A stretch of DNA of 64,000 nucleotides, from NCBI RefSeq assembly GCF_000717025.1, contig NZ_JNXG01000013.1, forward strand, positions 124,001 to 188,000, written 5' to 3'. Origin of the DNA: Streptomyces atroolivaceus. GTDB lineage: Bacteria; Actinomycetota; Actinomycetes; Streptomycetales; Streptomycetaceae. Below are positions 1 through 8,683 of this stretch, in pieces (position 1 is the first letter of the stretch; every line of letters begins with the position of its first letter). The notes beneath the pieces are model-generated. The model searched no databases. It had not been told where the DNA came from and saw nothing but the letters and a program-made list of their open reading frames with translations. The translations under genes were made by a program, and so were the position numbers.

Positions 1-1455
1 CGAGGCATGCTGAAGGGCGCCGCCCTCACCGACCTCTTCCTCCAGATCCGCATCGGCGGCGACCAGGCACTCTTCCGCCTCCTGAACAAAATGATCATCG
101 AGGCCGACGGAGCCCTCGACACCCACTTCATCGCCGAACACACCCACGGCTACGAAGCATTCGCCCAGGCCGCCCGCGCCGCCGACTGGGACGAGACCCT
201 CACCGCCACCGGCCTCGACCGCGACGCCATCGAGCAGGCGCTCGCCATGATCCTCGCGTCGAAACGCACCATCGTCTGCTGGGCCATGGGCCTCACCCAG
301 CACAAGCACTCCGTGCCGACCATCCGCGAAGTGGTCAACCTCCTCCTCCTGCGCGGCAACATCGGCAGGCCCGGCGCCGGCGTCTGCCCCGTCCGCGGCC
401 ACTCCAACGTCCAGGGCGACCGCACCATGGGCATCTTCGAACGGCCCTCCACCGCCTTCCTCGACGCCCTCGACCAGGAATTCGGCATCACCTCACCACG
501 CCACCACGGCTACGACGTCGTACGGTCCATCCAGGCACTCCGCGACGGCGACGCCAAGGTCTTCTTCGCCATGGGCGGCAACTTCGTCGGCGCCACCCCC
601 GACACCGCCGTCACCGAAGCCGCCATGCGCCGCGCCCGGCTCACCGTCCACGTCTCGACCAAACTCAACCGCTCGCACGCCGTCACCGGCACCCGCGCCC
701 TGATCCTGCCCACCCTCGGACGCACCGACAAGGACACCCAGGCCGGCGGGAAGCAGTTCGTCACCGTCGAGGACTCCATGGGCATGGTCCACTCCTCACG
801 CGGCAACCTCACCCCCGCGAGCCCGCACCTGCTCTCCGAACCCGCGATCGTCGCCCGCCTGGCCCGCGCGGTACTCGGCCCCGCCTCCACCACACCCTGG
901 GAGGACTTCGAGAAGGACTACGGGACGATCCGCGACCGCATCTCCCGCATCATCCCCGGATTCGAGGACTTCAACGCCCGGGTCGCACGGCCCGGCGGCT
1001 TCACCCTCCCCCACGCCCCACGCGACGAACGCCGCTTCCCCACCACCACGGGCAAGGCCAACTTCACCGCCGCACCCGTCGAACACCCCGAACTCCCCGA
1101 GGGCCGGCTGCTGCTGCAGACCCTGCGCTCCCACGACCAGTACAACACCACGATCTACGGCCTCGACGACCGCTACCGCGGCATCAAGGGCGGCCGCCGC
1201 ATCGTCATGGTCAACCCCGAGGACGCCCGCGCCCTCGGCCTCGCCGACGGCTCCTACACCGACCTCGTCAGCGAGTGGAAGGACGGCGTCGAGCGCCGCG
1301 CCCCCGGCTTCCGCGTCGTGCACTACCCCACCGCCCGCGGCTGCGCCGCCGCGTACTACCCGGAGACGAACGTGCTCGTCCCCCTGGACGCCACCGCCGA
1401 CACCAGCAACACCCCGGCCAGCAAGTCGGTCGTCGTCCGTTTCGAGCCGAACTGA
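1..1455 (+). CDS. FdhF/YdeP-family molybdopterin oxidoreductase (3' part only)
   Basis: The frame is open from the first base of the window, so the N-terminal part lies upstream. About 484 residues are visible. They contain the C-terminal half of a formate dehydrogenase H/YdeP-like molybdopterin enzyme. Family-typical segments are WAMGLTQHKHSV, LLLLRGNIGRPGAGVCPVRG and GNFVGATPD in the molybdopterin-binding core. A C-terminal molydopterin-dinucleotide-binding domain begins near the segment ending in LLLQTLRSHDQYNTTIYG. YdeP proteins are usually about 760 residues, so roughly 280 residues including any N-terminal iron-sulfur motif are missing here. Family members are cytoplasmic and oxidise formate or an unknown substrate. 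The substrate cannot be told from this part. The next gene follows on the same strand about 90 bases downstream. Confidence 0.85.
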   Translation, partial: RGMLKGAALTDLFLQIRIGGDQALFRLLNKMIIEADGALDTHFIAEHTHGYEAFAQAARAADWDETLTATGLDRDAIEQALAMILASKRTIVCWAMGLTQHKHSVPTIREVVNLLLLRGNIGRPGAGVCPVRGHSNVQGDRTMGIFERPSTAFLDALDQEFGITSPRHHGYDVVRSIQALRDGDAKVFFAMGGNFVGATPDTAVTEAAMRRARLTVHVSTKLNRSHAVTGTRALILPTLGRTDKDTQAGGKQFVTVEDSMGMVHSSRGNLTPASPHLLSEPAIVARLARAVLGPASTTPWEDFEKDYGTIRDRISRIIPGFEDFNARVARPGGFTLPHAPRDERRFPTTTGKANFTAAPVEHPELPEGRLLLQTLRSHDQYNTTIYGLDDRYRGIKGGRRIVMVNPEDARALGLADGSYTDLVSEWKDGVERRAPGFRVVHYPTARGCAAAYYPETNVLVPLDATADTSNTPASKSVVVRFEPN

Positions 1456-1545
1456 GCCATCCGCAGCCCTAAGCGCACGCTCAGCCGTCTGATAAGAACA
1501 GTGCACACAGCAACGAACGACCGCACACGATCGGAGCCGGACCCC

Positions 1546-2016
1546 ATGGGCGAGCACACCGCACCCACGTTCCCCCAGGAGATCATCGACGAGTACGCGG
1601 CACTCGGCGTCGACCTCCCCGCACTCTTCTCCGCCGGCCACCTCGGCGAGCGCATGGGCGTCACGATCGTCGAAGCCTCCGCCGAACGCGTCGTGGGCAC
1701 CATGCCCGTCGAAGGCAACACCCAGCCCTACGGGCTCCTCCACGGCGGTGCGTCGGCCGTCCTGGCCGAGACCCTCGGCTCCATCGGCAGCATGCTCCAC
1801 GGCGGCGCGACCAAGATCGCCGTCGGTGTGGACCTGAACTGCACCCACCACCGCGGCGCCCGCAGCGGCCTCGTCACGGGCACCGCCACCCCCGTCCACC
1901 GCGGCCGCTCCACCGCCACGTACGAGATCGTCATCACCGACGAGCACGACAAGCGGGTCTGCACCGCCCGCCTCACCTGCCTCCTCCGCGACGCGTCCGG
2001 CCTCTCGGCGGGCTGA
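1546..2016 (+). CDS. PaaI-family hotdog-fold thioesterase
   Basis: This 156-residue protein has the 4HBT/PaaI hotdog fold. The core shows QPYGLLHGGASAVLAETLGS, the conserved HGG loop followed by the helix that carries the catalytic acid. A strand containing VGVDLNCTHHRGAR follows. Members hydrolyse aryl- or acyl-CoA thioesters in the cytoplasm, often clearing dead-end CoA esters. The ATG at 1546 is preceded by GGAG at suitable spacing. An in-frame GTG at 1501 would add 15 residues without family support. A very strong hairpin lies just after the stop, so the gene probably ends a transcript that includes the oxidoreductase upstream. The substrate is unknown. Confidence 0.85.
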   Translation: MGEHTAPTFPQEIIDEYAALGVDLPALFSAGHLGERMGVTIVEASAERVVGTMPVEGNTQPYGLLHGGASAVLAETLGSIGSMLHGGATKIAVGVDLNCTHHRGARSGLVTGTATPVHRGRSTATYEIVITDEHDKRVCTARLTCLLRDASGLSAG

Positions 2017-2030
2017 CCCCTCACCGCACG

Positions 2031-2068
2031 CGTGACGGCCTGCCGGCCTCGGCCGGCAGGCCGTCACG
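2031..2068. terminator. Strong hairpin terminator after the thioesterase gene
   Basis: Bases 2031-2048 and 2051-2068 form a perfect 18-bp inverted repeat separated by two bases, 15 bases after the thioesterase stop. There is no T-run, as is common for Streptomyces terminators. It is symmetric and could work in either direction. Confidence 0.85.
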
Positions 2069-2583
2069 CACCCGGCGGTGCCCCGGAAGGGCAGGACGCC
2101 GGGAGCCACCCGACTCCCGACGCGCGGCCGGACCACCGGGACGAGCAGGCCGCGCACCACCACGACCGAAGACCCGCCACAGCTCACCGCTCCCGCCGAC
2201 GGGCCGAGCCGCAGCGGCACTCCCGGCAAGCGGCGCCCGCACCGGTCGCGCGAACACCCCCACCCGGTCCGCAAGCGCGAGCCCCTCCGCCCGCCACCGC
2301 GACAGAGGACAGCCGGGGCACCGTCCGGCAAGGTCCGCCCCGGGAAGAACCGCACGCCGCGGAACCGCCGCCGAACGCGCACACAGCCGCAGCACGACGC
2401 GCCCACCGCCCCGGCCCACCACCTCGACGGCACCACATTCCGGAGTGTCAGCACCCATTTCCGGTGCGCCGCACGGGAGCTGACGCACACGTACGGTCAA
2501 CTCCCCCCGTCGCGCACGGCCGTTCGATGCGCCACCTCAACAGCGACGTCGCGATCGCCGGACACCCCGCACATCCCGCAGAT

Positions 2584-2608
2584 GTAACACTGCGTAACAA
2601 TTGCGCAA
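2584..2608. promoter_or_regulatory. GTAACA direct repeat plus TTGCGCAA palindrome
   Basis: GTAACA occurs at 2584 and again at 2594, one helical turn apart. It is followed directly by the perfect palindrome TTGCGCAA at 2601-2608. This low-GC cluster lies about 400 bases upstream of livK in otherwise GC-rich DNA. It could be an operator for a regulator binding 10-bp direct repeats. The 10-bp period does not fit the 11-bp period of PhoP or GlnR boxes. The regulator is unknown. Confidence 0.35.
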
Positions 2609-2920
2609 TACACGAATCACCTCCGACCCCACCCGAGGCACCTCCGGGCCGATCACCCCACGCCCCATGCGCCCCGATAAGGGCGACTCCGCGCGACAGC
2701 ACCAAGATCATCCCAAGCCCCTTAGTGGAGCTGGGTGTTCTCACCATGCGGTCATTTCACCGCGAGAGAAAAAGCCCCACATGTCCACACTGCGACCACC
2801 AAGCCTTCCCCACGGCATAACAAGACAGTCACATCCTCAGCCGACCTGTCCCGCACCCCCTCACCTGCCCATAGAGTCACGGCCAGTCACCGCGCCGCCG
2901 GGCGTGTCTGCTGCACGGCC

Positions 2921-2938
2921 CTGTACCGCCCAGTACAG
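2921..2938. promoter_or_regulatory. CTGTAC-N6-GTACAG inverted repeat upstream of livK
   Basis: A perfect 6-bp inverted repeat with a 6-base spacer lies 58 bases before the livK start, in the expected promoter/leader position. Symmetry and position suggest a dimeric repressor operator. No family can be named from sequence. Confidence 0.4.
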
Positions 2939-2995
2939 CCCGGCGTAGTCACGGCACCTCATGCAGAGGAGGCCGCGCCAGGGAAAGGACCTTTC

Positions 2996-4231
2996 GTGCG
3001 ACACCGTTCTTTGATCATCCTCACCACAGTGCTCACCACCGGTGCACTCACACTCACCGCCTGCGGGTCGCGCGACGACAACAGCAAGGGCAACAGCGAC
3101 AGCGACAGCAAGACCACCGTCGTCATCGGTGTCGACGCCCCGCTGACCGGATCCCTCTCCGCACTCGGCCAGGGCATCAAGAACTCCGTGGACCTCGCGG
3201 CCAAGACCGCGAACAAGAACAACGAGGTCCCCGGCATCGAGTTCAAGATCGAAGCCCTCGACGACCAGGCCGTCCCCGCCTCCGGACAGGCCAACGCCAC
3301 CAAACTCGTCGGCAACAAGGAAGTCCTCGGAGCCGTCGGCCCTCTGAACTCCGGCGTCGCCCAGTCCATGCAGGGCGTCTTCGAGAAGGCCGGCCTCACC
3401 CAGGTCTCGCCCGCCAACACCAACCCCGCCCTCAGCCAGGGCGACAACTGGGGCAAGGGCGACTCCAAGCGCGTCTTCAAGACCTACTTCCGCACCTGCG
3501 CCACCGACGTCGTCCAGGGCAAGTTCGCCGCCCAGTACCTGTACAACGACGCCAAGAAGAAGAAGGTCTACGTCGTCGACGACAAGCAGACCTACGGCGC
3601 CGGCCTCGCAGCCATCTTCTCCACCGAGTTCAAGCGCCTCGGCGGCAAGGTCGTCGGCACCGACCACGTCACCGTCAAGGAGACCGACTTCTCCAGCACC
3701 GCCGACAAGGTCAAGAGCTCCGGCGCCGACTCCGTCTACTACGGCGGCCAGTACCCCGAGGGCGGCCTCCTCTCCGACCAGATCAAGAAGACCGGCGCCA
3801 AGATCCCCACCATGGGCGGCGACGGCATCTACGACCCCGCCTTCATCAGCGCCTCCGGTGAAGCCAACGACGGCGACTTCGCCACCTCCGTCGGCTACCC
3901 CGTCGAGGCCCTCCCGACCGCCAAGCAGTTCATCGCCGACTACAACGCCGGCGGCTACAAGGACCCCTTCGCGGCCTACGGCGGCTACTCCTACGACGCC
4001 GGATGGGCCATCATCCAGGCCGTCAAGGCCGTCGTCGCCGAGAACGACGGCAAGCTCCCCGAGGACGCCCGCGCCAAGGTCACCGAGGCCATGGCCAAGG
4101 TCTCCTTCGACGGCGTGACCGGCAAGGTCTCCTTCGACGAGTTCGGTGACACCACCAACAAGCAGCTCACCGTCTACGAGGTCCAGAAGGGTGCTTGGAA
4201 GGACGTCAAGAGCGCCACGTTCGAAGACTGA
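2996..4231 (+). CDS. livK: Branched-chain amino acid ABC transporter, substrate-binding lipoprotein
   Basis: This 411-residue protein belongs to the periplasmic-binding-protein type I (LivJ/LivK) family. The GTG start at 2996 follows the RBS GGAAAGGA. The N-terminus VRHRSLII is followed by a hydrophobic stretch ending in the lipobox LTAC near residue 22, so it should be processed by Lgt/Lsp and anchored outside the membrane. A D/S/N/K-rich linker follows, then the core beginning VVIGVDAPLTGSLSALGQG and continuing through QANATKLVGNKEVLGAVGPL. It captures branched-chain or related amino acids for the permease encoded just downstream. An in-frame upstream extension to 2735 lacks a signal sequence at its start and is rejected. 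A hairpin after the stop probably raises its mRNA level above that of the permease genes. Confidence 0.93.
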   Translation: MRHRSLIILTTVLTTGALTLTACGSRDDNSKGNSDSDSKTTVVIGVDAPLTGSLSALGQGIKNSVDLAAKTANKNNEVPGIEFKIEALDDQAVPASGQANATKLVGNKEVLGAVGPLNSGVAQSMQGVFEKAGLTQVSPANTNPALSQGDNWGKGDSKRVFKTYFRTCATDVVQGKFAAQYLYNDAKKKKVYVVDDKQTYGAGLAAIFSTEFKRLGGKVVGTDHVTVKETDFSSTADKVKSSGADSVYYGGQYPEGGLLSDQIKKTGAKIPTMGGDGIYDPAFISASGEANDGDFATSVGYPVEALPTAKQFIADYNAGGYKDPFAAYGGYSYDAGWAIIQAVKAVVAENDGKLPEDARAKVTEAMAKVSFDGVTGKVSFDEFGDTTNKQLTVYEVQKGAWKDVKSATFED

Positions 4232-4262
4232 TCACCCAGCACACCCACAGCACATGCTCCTG

Positions 4263-4297
4263 ACCGCGCGAGGGCGCAAACAGCGCCCTCGCGCGGT
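4263..4297 (+). terminator. Intercistronic hairpin between livK and livH
   Basis: Bases 4263-4277 and 4283-4297 form a perfect 15-bp stem with a 5-base loop (AAACA), 31 bases after the livK stop and 33 bases before livH. There is no following T-run. It probably acts as a partial terminator or 3' stabiliser, giving more binding protein than permease. That is inference from operon logic. Confidence 0.75.
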
Positions 4298-4330
4298 GTC
4301 ATATCCGACAAGCTCATCGGAGGCACTGCG

Positions 4331-5263
4331 GTGAACGAACTGCCGCAACAGCTGGCCAACGGTCTCGCACTCGGCGCGCTCTATGGCCTCATAGCCATCG
4401 GGTACACCATGGTGTACGGCATCGTCCAGCTCATCAATTTCGCCCACGGCGAGATATTCATGATCGGGGGCTTCGGCGCCCTCACCACCTACCTGGCACT
4501 CCCCAGCGGAACCTCGCTCATGGTGGTCATACCCCTCATGATCGTCGGCGGCGCCATCGCCTCCGTCGCCGTGGCCACGGCCGCGGAACGCTTCGCCTAC
4601 CGCCCCCTGCGAGGCGCCCCCCGACTGGCACCCCTCATCACCGCGATCGGCCTCTCGATCGTCCTCCAGCAGCTTGTCTGGGGCTTCTACCCCGAAGCGA
4701 AGAAGCCGCGCAGCTTCCCCGAGTTCCAGGGCGAGTCGTTCAAGATCCTCGACAACCTCTACCTCCAGCGCGCCGACGCCTTCATCCTCGTCCTCGCCCC
4801 CCTGTGCATGCTCGCCCTCGGCCTCTTCGTCGCCAAGAGCCGCAGCGGCCGCGCCATGCAGGCCACCGCACAGGACCCCGACACAGCCAAGCTCATGGGC
4901 ATCAACACCGACCGCATCATCGTGATGGCCTTCGCCATCGGAGCCGCGTTCGCCGCCGTCGCCTCCGTCGCCTACGGACTCGACAAGGGCCAGATCAACT
5001 TCGAGATGGGCTTCATCCTCGGCCTCAAGGCCTTCACCGCCGCAGTACTCGGCGGCATCGGCAACATCTACGGAGCCATGGTCGGCGGAGTCGTCCTCGG
5101 CCTCGCCGAAGCCCTCTCCATCGCCTACATCGAAGAAATACCCGGCATGCAGCAGCTCGGCGGCGGCGCCTGGGCCAACGTATGGGCATTCGTACTTCTC
5201 ATCGTCGTCCTCCTCGTCAGGCCACAAGGCCTGCTCGGCGAGCGCGTCGCGGATCGGGCGTGA
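4331..5263 (+). CDS. livH: Branched-chain amino acid ABC transporter permease LivH
   Basis: This 310-residue integral membrane permease of the LivH family uses a GTG start preceded by GGAGG at 4319-4323. The N-terminal segment GLALGALYGLIAIGYTMVYG and the following INFAHGE motif are diagnostic of the family. Later hydrophobic helices include FILGLKAFTAAVLGGIGNIYGAMVGG in the region contacting the ATPase. It pairs with LivM to form the translocation pore across the cytoplasmic membrane. The stop is followed five bases later by the livM start, indicating tight co-translation. Length is normal for the family. Confidence 0.95.
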   Translation: MNELPQQLANGLALGALYGLIAIGYTMVYGIVQLINFAHGEIFMIGGFGALTTYLALPSGTSLMVVIPLMIVGGAIASVAVATAAERFAYRPLRGAPRLAPLITAIGLSIVLQQLVWGFYPEAKKPRSFPEFQGESFKILDNLYLQRADAFILVLAPLCMLALGLFVAKSRSGRAMQATAQDPDTAKLMGINTDRIIVMAFAIGAAFAAVASVAYGLDKGQINFEMGFILGLKAFTAAVLGGIGNIYGAMVGGVVLGLAEALSIAYIEEIPGMQQLGGGAWANVWAFVLLIVVLLVRPQGLLGERVADRA

Positions 5264-5268
5264 GAGCC

Positions 5269-7002
5269 ATGACAACCGACACCACGAAAACCGCCGTCAC
5301 CACCCCGGCCGACACCGGCTCCCGCACCACCACCCTGCGATGGGCCACCGCCCTCGGTGGCATCGCCACCATCGCCAGCACCTTCCTGTCCTGGACCTAC
5401 ACCGACGAATTCCCCGGCGACCTCACCGTCTACGGCTACCCCGGCGGCCTCCAGGTCCTCACCCTCGTGGCAGGCGCCCTCGTACTCCTGTACGCACTCG
5501 CCGCCCTCAACATCCGCGGCCTCCGCTGGCTCGCACCCACCGGCACCACCAAAGCCCTCCAGTTCCTGGCCCTCGGCGCCTTCGGCACCACCTGGTTCAC
5601 CGTCATCGCCATCGCCGTCGAACTCGGCGGCGTCGTCAACCTCGAACCCGGCGGCTTCGTCGCAGCGGTCACCTCAGCCATACCGCTCCTCGCATTCCTC
5701 CTCCCCGACGACACCCGCAAAGCACCCCGCCCCAAGAACATCCCCTCCTGGGCCGAAATCCTCATCATCGTCGCCGCCTTCGGAACCGGCCTCTTCGTCG
5801 TCACCTACGGCATCGACACCGAATACGCCGAACTCTTCACCGGCTACATGATCACCACGGGCTTCGCCATCGGCGCCCTCTTCAAATCCGGCATCATGGC
5901 CCGGCTCTCGGCACTCACCACCAAATACCGCTCCATCGCCGTAGCCGCCGCCTTCGTAGCCGCCGCAGCATTCCCCTTCACCCAGAGCACCGACCAGTAC
6001 ACCCTCATCGCGGTCAACATCCTCATCTTCGCGACCGTCGCACTCGGGCTGAACATCGTCGTCGGCCTCGCCGGACTCCTCGACCTCGGATACGTCGCCT
6101 TCCTCGGCGTCGGCGCCTACACCGCCGCCCTCGTCTCAGGCACCACCGCATCCGCCTTCGACGTCCAATTCCCCTTCTGGGCATCCGTCCTCACCGGCGC
6201 CGCCGTCTCCCTCATCTTCGGCGTCGTCATCGGAGCACCCACCCTCCGCCTCCGCGGCGACTACCTCGCCATCGTCACCCTCGGCTTCGGCGAGATCTTC
6301 CGCATCACCGTCGGCAACCTCGACGGCGTATCCGGACCCCAGATCACCAACGGCCCCAACGGCGTACCCAACATCCCCGACCTCGTCTTCTTCGGATACG
6401 ACTTCGGCGAATCCCACACGATCCTGGGCATCGAACTCGGCGGATACGCCAACTACTACCTGCTCATGCTCCTCGCGATGATCCTCGTGGTCCTCGTCTT
6501 CAGCCGAGCAGGCAGCTCCCGCATCGGCCGCGCCTGGGTCGCCATCCGCGAGGACGAGACCGCCGCCACCGCCATGGGCATCAACGGCTTCCGCGTCAAA
6601 CTCATCGCCTTCGCCCTCGGCGCCACCCTCGCCGGCCTCGCCGGCACCGTCCAGGCACACGTACAGAGCACCGTCGTCCCCGAGATGTACGTCTTCGCCG
6701 GCCCCGTGCCGCCCAACTCCGCCTTCCTCCTCGCCGCAGTCATCCTCGGCGGCATGGGAACGATCAGCGGACCCCTCATCGGCGCCACACTCCTCTACAT
6801 GATCCCCGCGAAGCTGCAGTTCCTCCAGGACTACCAGCTCCTCGGCTTCGGCCTCGCGCTCATCCTCCTGATGCGCTTCCGCCCCGAAGGCCTCATCGCC
6901 AACCGGCGGGCCCAACTCGAATACCACGAGACCGGCCAACTCGACACACCCGAGGGCACACTGCCCGAATCCGGCGTCGGCACCGTGAAGGCGGGGGCGT
7001 GA
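5269..7002 (+). CDS. livM: Branched-chain amino acid ABC transporter permease LivM, N-terminally extended
   Basis: This 577-residue permease has LivM hallmarks in its C-terminal 330 residues: NIVVGLAGLLDLGYVAFLGVG, APTLRLRGDYLAIVTLGFGE and the later AVILGGMGTISGPLIGA. The first ~240 residues are additional, with several hydrophobic helices (around FLALGAFGTTWFTVIAIAVEL and AEILIIVAAFGTGLFVV), compared with about 425 residues in total for the E. coli protein. Such N-terminal extensions occur in actinobacterial LivM proteins, but their role is not known to me. The ATG at 5269 lies just after livH. Upstream in-frame codons fall inside livH and are shadow sequence. It partners LivH in the pore. 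Confidence 0.93.
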   Translation: MTTDTTKTAVTTPADTGSRTTTLRWATALGGIATIASTFLSWTYTDEFPGDLTVYGYPGGLQVLTLVAGALVLLYALAALNIRGLRWLAPTGTTKALQFLALGAFGTTWFTVIAIAVELGGVVNLEPGGFVAAVTSAIPLLAFLLPDDTRKAPRPKNIPSWAEILIIVAAFGTGLFVVTYGIDTEYAELFTGYMITTGFAIGALFKSGIMARLSALTTKYRSIAVAAAFVAAAAFPFTQSTDQYTLIAVNILIFATVALGLNIVVGLAGLLDLGYVAFLGVGAYTAALVSGTTASAFDVQFPFWASVLTGAAVSLIFGVVIGAPTLRLRGDYLAIVTLGFGEIFRITVGNLDGVSGPQITNGPNGVPNIPDLVFFGYDFGESHTILGIELGGYANYYLLMLLAMILVVLVFSRAGSSRIGRAWVAIREDETAATAMGINGFRVKLIAFALGATLAGLAGTVQAHVQSTVVPEMYVFAGPVPPNSAFLLAAVILGGMGTISGPLIGATLLYMIPAKLQFLQDYQLLGFGLALILLMRFRPEGLIANRRAQLEYHETGQLDTPEGTLPESGVGTVKAGA

Positions 7003-7007
7003 ACAAC

Positions 7008-7898
7008 ATGACGACCACCACCGAAACCACCACGCCCGTCCTGGACGCCGGCGGCGTCACCATGCGCTTCGGCGGACTCACCGCCGTACGCGACGTCGAC
7101 CTCAAGGTCAACGCAGGCGAGATCGTCGGCCTCATCGGCCCCAACGGCGCAGGCAAGACCACCTTCTTCAACTGCCTCACCGGCCTCTACGTCCCCACCG
7201 AGGGCACGGTCCGCTACAAGGGCACCGTCCTGCCCCCCAAACCCCACCTCGTCACCCAGGCAGGCATCGCCCGCACCTTCCAGAACATCCGGCTCTTCGC
7301 CAACATGACCGTCCTGGAAAACGTCCTCGTCGGACGCCACACCAGGACCAAGGAAGGCCTCTGGTCCGCCCTCCTGCGCGGCCCCGGATTCAAGAAGGCC
7401 GAAGCCGCCTCCCACACACGCGCCATGGAACTCCTCGAGTTCATCGGCCTGCAGGACAAGGCCGACCACCTCGCGCGCAACCTCCCCTACGGAGACCAGC
7501 GCAAGCTGGAAATCGCACGCGCCCTCGCCAGCGACCCCGGCCTCCTCCTCCTGGACGAGCCCACCGCCGGCATGAACCCGCAGGAAACCCGCGTCACCGA
7601 AGAACTCATCTTCGCCATCCGGGACATGGGCATCGCCGTACTCGTCATCGAGCACGACATGCGCTTCATCTTCAACCTCTGCGACCGCGTCGCCTGCCTC
7701 GTCCAAGGCGAGAAACTCGTCGAAGGCACCCCCGACGTCGTCCAGAGCGACGAACGCGTCGTCGCCGCCTACCTCGGCACGCCCTTCGAGGCCGACACCC
7801 CCGGGAAGGCCGACGCACCCGCACCCGCCGGGACACCCGAAGCCCCCGAGCCGGACAAGGCGGAGCGCACCACCAGCACAGAAGGGGAAGGCCAGTGA
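7008..7898 (+). CDS. livG: Branched-chain amino acid ABC transporter ATPase LivG
   Basis: This 296-residue ABC ATPase powers import. Walker A is GPNGAGKTT, the signature-like segment is LPYGDQRKLEIARAL, Walker B is LLLLDEPTAG, and the switch histidine is in VIEHDMRF. The MRFGGLTAVRDVDL opening is characteristic of LivG. The C-terminus carries a Pro/Ala/Glu-rich tail after about residue 258. The start is either ATG 7008 or GTG 6999, which overlaps the livM stop as GTGA. The purine-rich GAAGGCGGGG fits ATG 7008 somewhat better. The stop overlaps the livF start. Confidence 0.93.
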   Translation: MTTTTETTTPVLDAGGVTMRFGGLTAVRDVDLKVNAGEIVGLIGPNGAGKTTFFNCLTGLYVPTEGTVRYKGTVLPPKPHLVTQAGIARTFQNIRLFANMTVLENVLVGRHTRTKEGLWSALLRGPGFKKAEAASHTRAMELLEFIGLQDKADHLARNLPYGDQRKLEIARALASDPGLLLLDEPTAGMNPQETRVTEELIFAIRDMGIAVLVIEHDMRFIFNLCDRVACLVQGEKLVEGTPDVVQSDERVVAAYLGTPFEADTPGKADAPAPAGTPEAPEPDKAERTTSTEGEGQ

Positions 7899-8611
7899 CC
7901 GCACTGCTCGAGGTCGAGGACCTCAGGGTCGCCTACGGCAAGATCGAAGCCGTCAAGGGAATCTCCTTCACCGTCGAAGCCGGCCAGGTCGTCACCCTCA
8001 TCGGCACCAACGGTGCGGGCAAGACCACCACCCTGCGCACACTCTCCGGCCTCCTCAAGCCCTCCGGCGGCCGCATCCTCTTCGAGGGGAAGCCCCTCGC
8101 CGGCATCCCCGCCCACAAGATCGTGGCACTGGGCCTCGCCCACTCCCCCGAAGGCCGCCACATCTTCCCCCGCCTCACCATCACGGAGAACCTCCAGCTC
8201 GGCGCCTTCCTCCGCACCGACAAGGCAGGCATCGAGAAGGACGTCCAGCGCGCCTACGACCTCTTCCCCATCCTCGGGGAACGCCGGAAGCAAGCCGCCG
8301 GAACCCTCTCCGGAGGCGAACAGCAGATGCTCGCCATGGGACGCGCGCTCATGTCCCAGCCCAAACTGCTCATGCTCGACGAACCCTCCATGGGCCTCTC
8401 GCCGATCATGATGCAGAAGATCATGGAAACCATCGTCGAACTCAAGGCGGCGGGCACCACGATCCTGCTCGTCGAGCAGAACGCGCAGGCGGCCCTCTCC
8501 CTCGCGGACCAGGGCCACGTCATGGAGGTCGGCAAGGTCGTCCTCTCCGGCACCGGCGCCGACCTCCTCCACGACGAGTCGGTCCGCAAGGCCTACCTCG
8601 GCGAGGACTGA
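7895..8611 (+). CDS. livF: Branched-chain amino acid ABC transporter ATPase LivF
   Basis: This 238-residue protein is the second ABC ATPase of the importer. It shows Walker A GTNGAGKTT, the signature LSGGEQQMLAMGRAL, Walker B LLMLDEPSMG and the LivF-specific APEGRHIF-like segment (SPEGRHIF). The GTG start overlaps the livG stop as GTGA, with GAAGGGGAAGG as RBS. LivF and LivG form the nucleotide-binding heterodimer under LivH/LivM. It ends the liv operon, and a 21-bp hairpin follows 11 bases after the stop. Confidence 0.94.
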   Translation: MTALLEVEDLRVAYGKIEAVKGISFTVEAGQVVTLIGTNGAGKTTTLRTLSGLLKPSGGRILFEGKPLAGIPAHKIVALGLAHSPEGRHIFPRLTITENLQLGAFLRTDKAGIEKDVQRAYDLFPILGERRKQAAGTLSGGEQQMLAMGRALMSQPKLLMLDEPSMGLSPIMMQKIMETIVELKAAGTTILLVEQNAQAALSLADQGHVMEVGKVVLSGTGADLLHDESVRKAYLGED

Positions 8612-8622
8612 ACACCCACACA

Positions 8623-8668
8623 CGAGAAGGGCCTGTTCCCCGGACGACCGGGGAACAGGCCCTTCTCG
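8623..8668. terminator. Bidirectional terminator between livF and the ANTAR regulator
   Basis: Bases 8623-8643 and 8648-8668 form a perfect 21-bp inverted repeat with a 4-base loop (ACGA). It sits between two convergent genes and should terminate both transcripts. Confidence 0.92.
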
Positions 8669-8683
8669 CACACCCGCACGGCG

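Larger units (their letters stand above)
2069..2995. other. Long intergenic region upstream of the liv operon
   Basis: About 930 bases lie between the terminator and livK. Open frames exist on both strands but look like GC-driven shadows, with proline- or arginine-rich composition and no recognisable domain. On the minus strand between about 2290 and 2390, fragments resembling WhiB motifs (an FFPG segment and a CPGCPL segment) occur in different frames. This is too weak for a gene call. The right half, from about 2580, is lower in GC and holds repeats typical of a promoter/operator region, listed separately. The livK start is set by the RBS at 2982-2989. Confidence 0.5.

Noticed and set aside
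796..2490. 564-residue minus-strand frame over the oxidoreductase and thioesterase genes
   Set aside because: It is Gly/Val/Ala/Asp repeats without family features, and both overlapping plus-strand genes are well supported.
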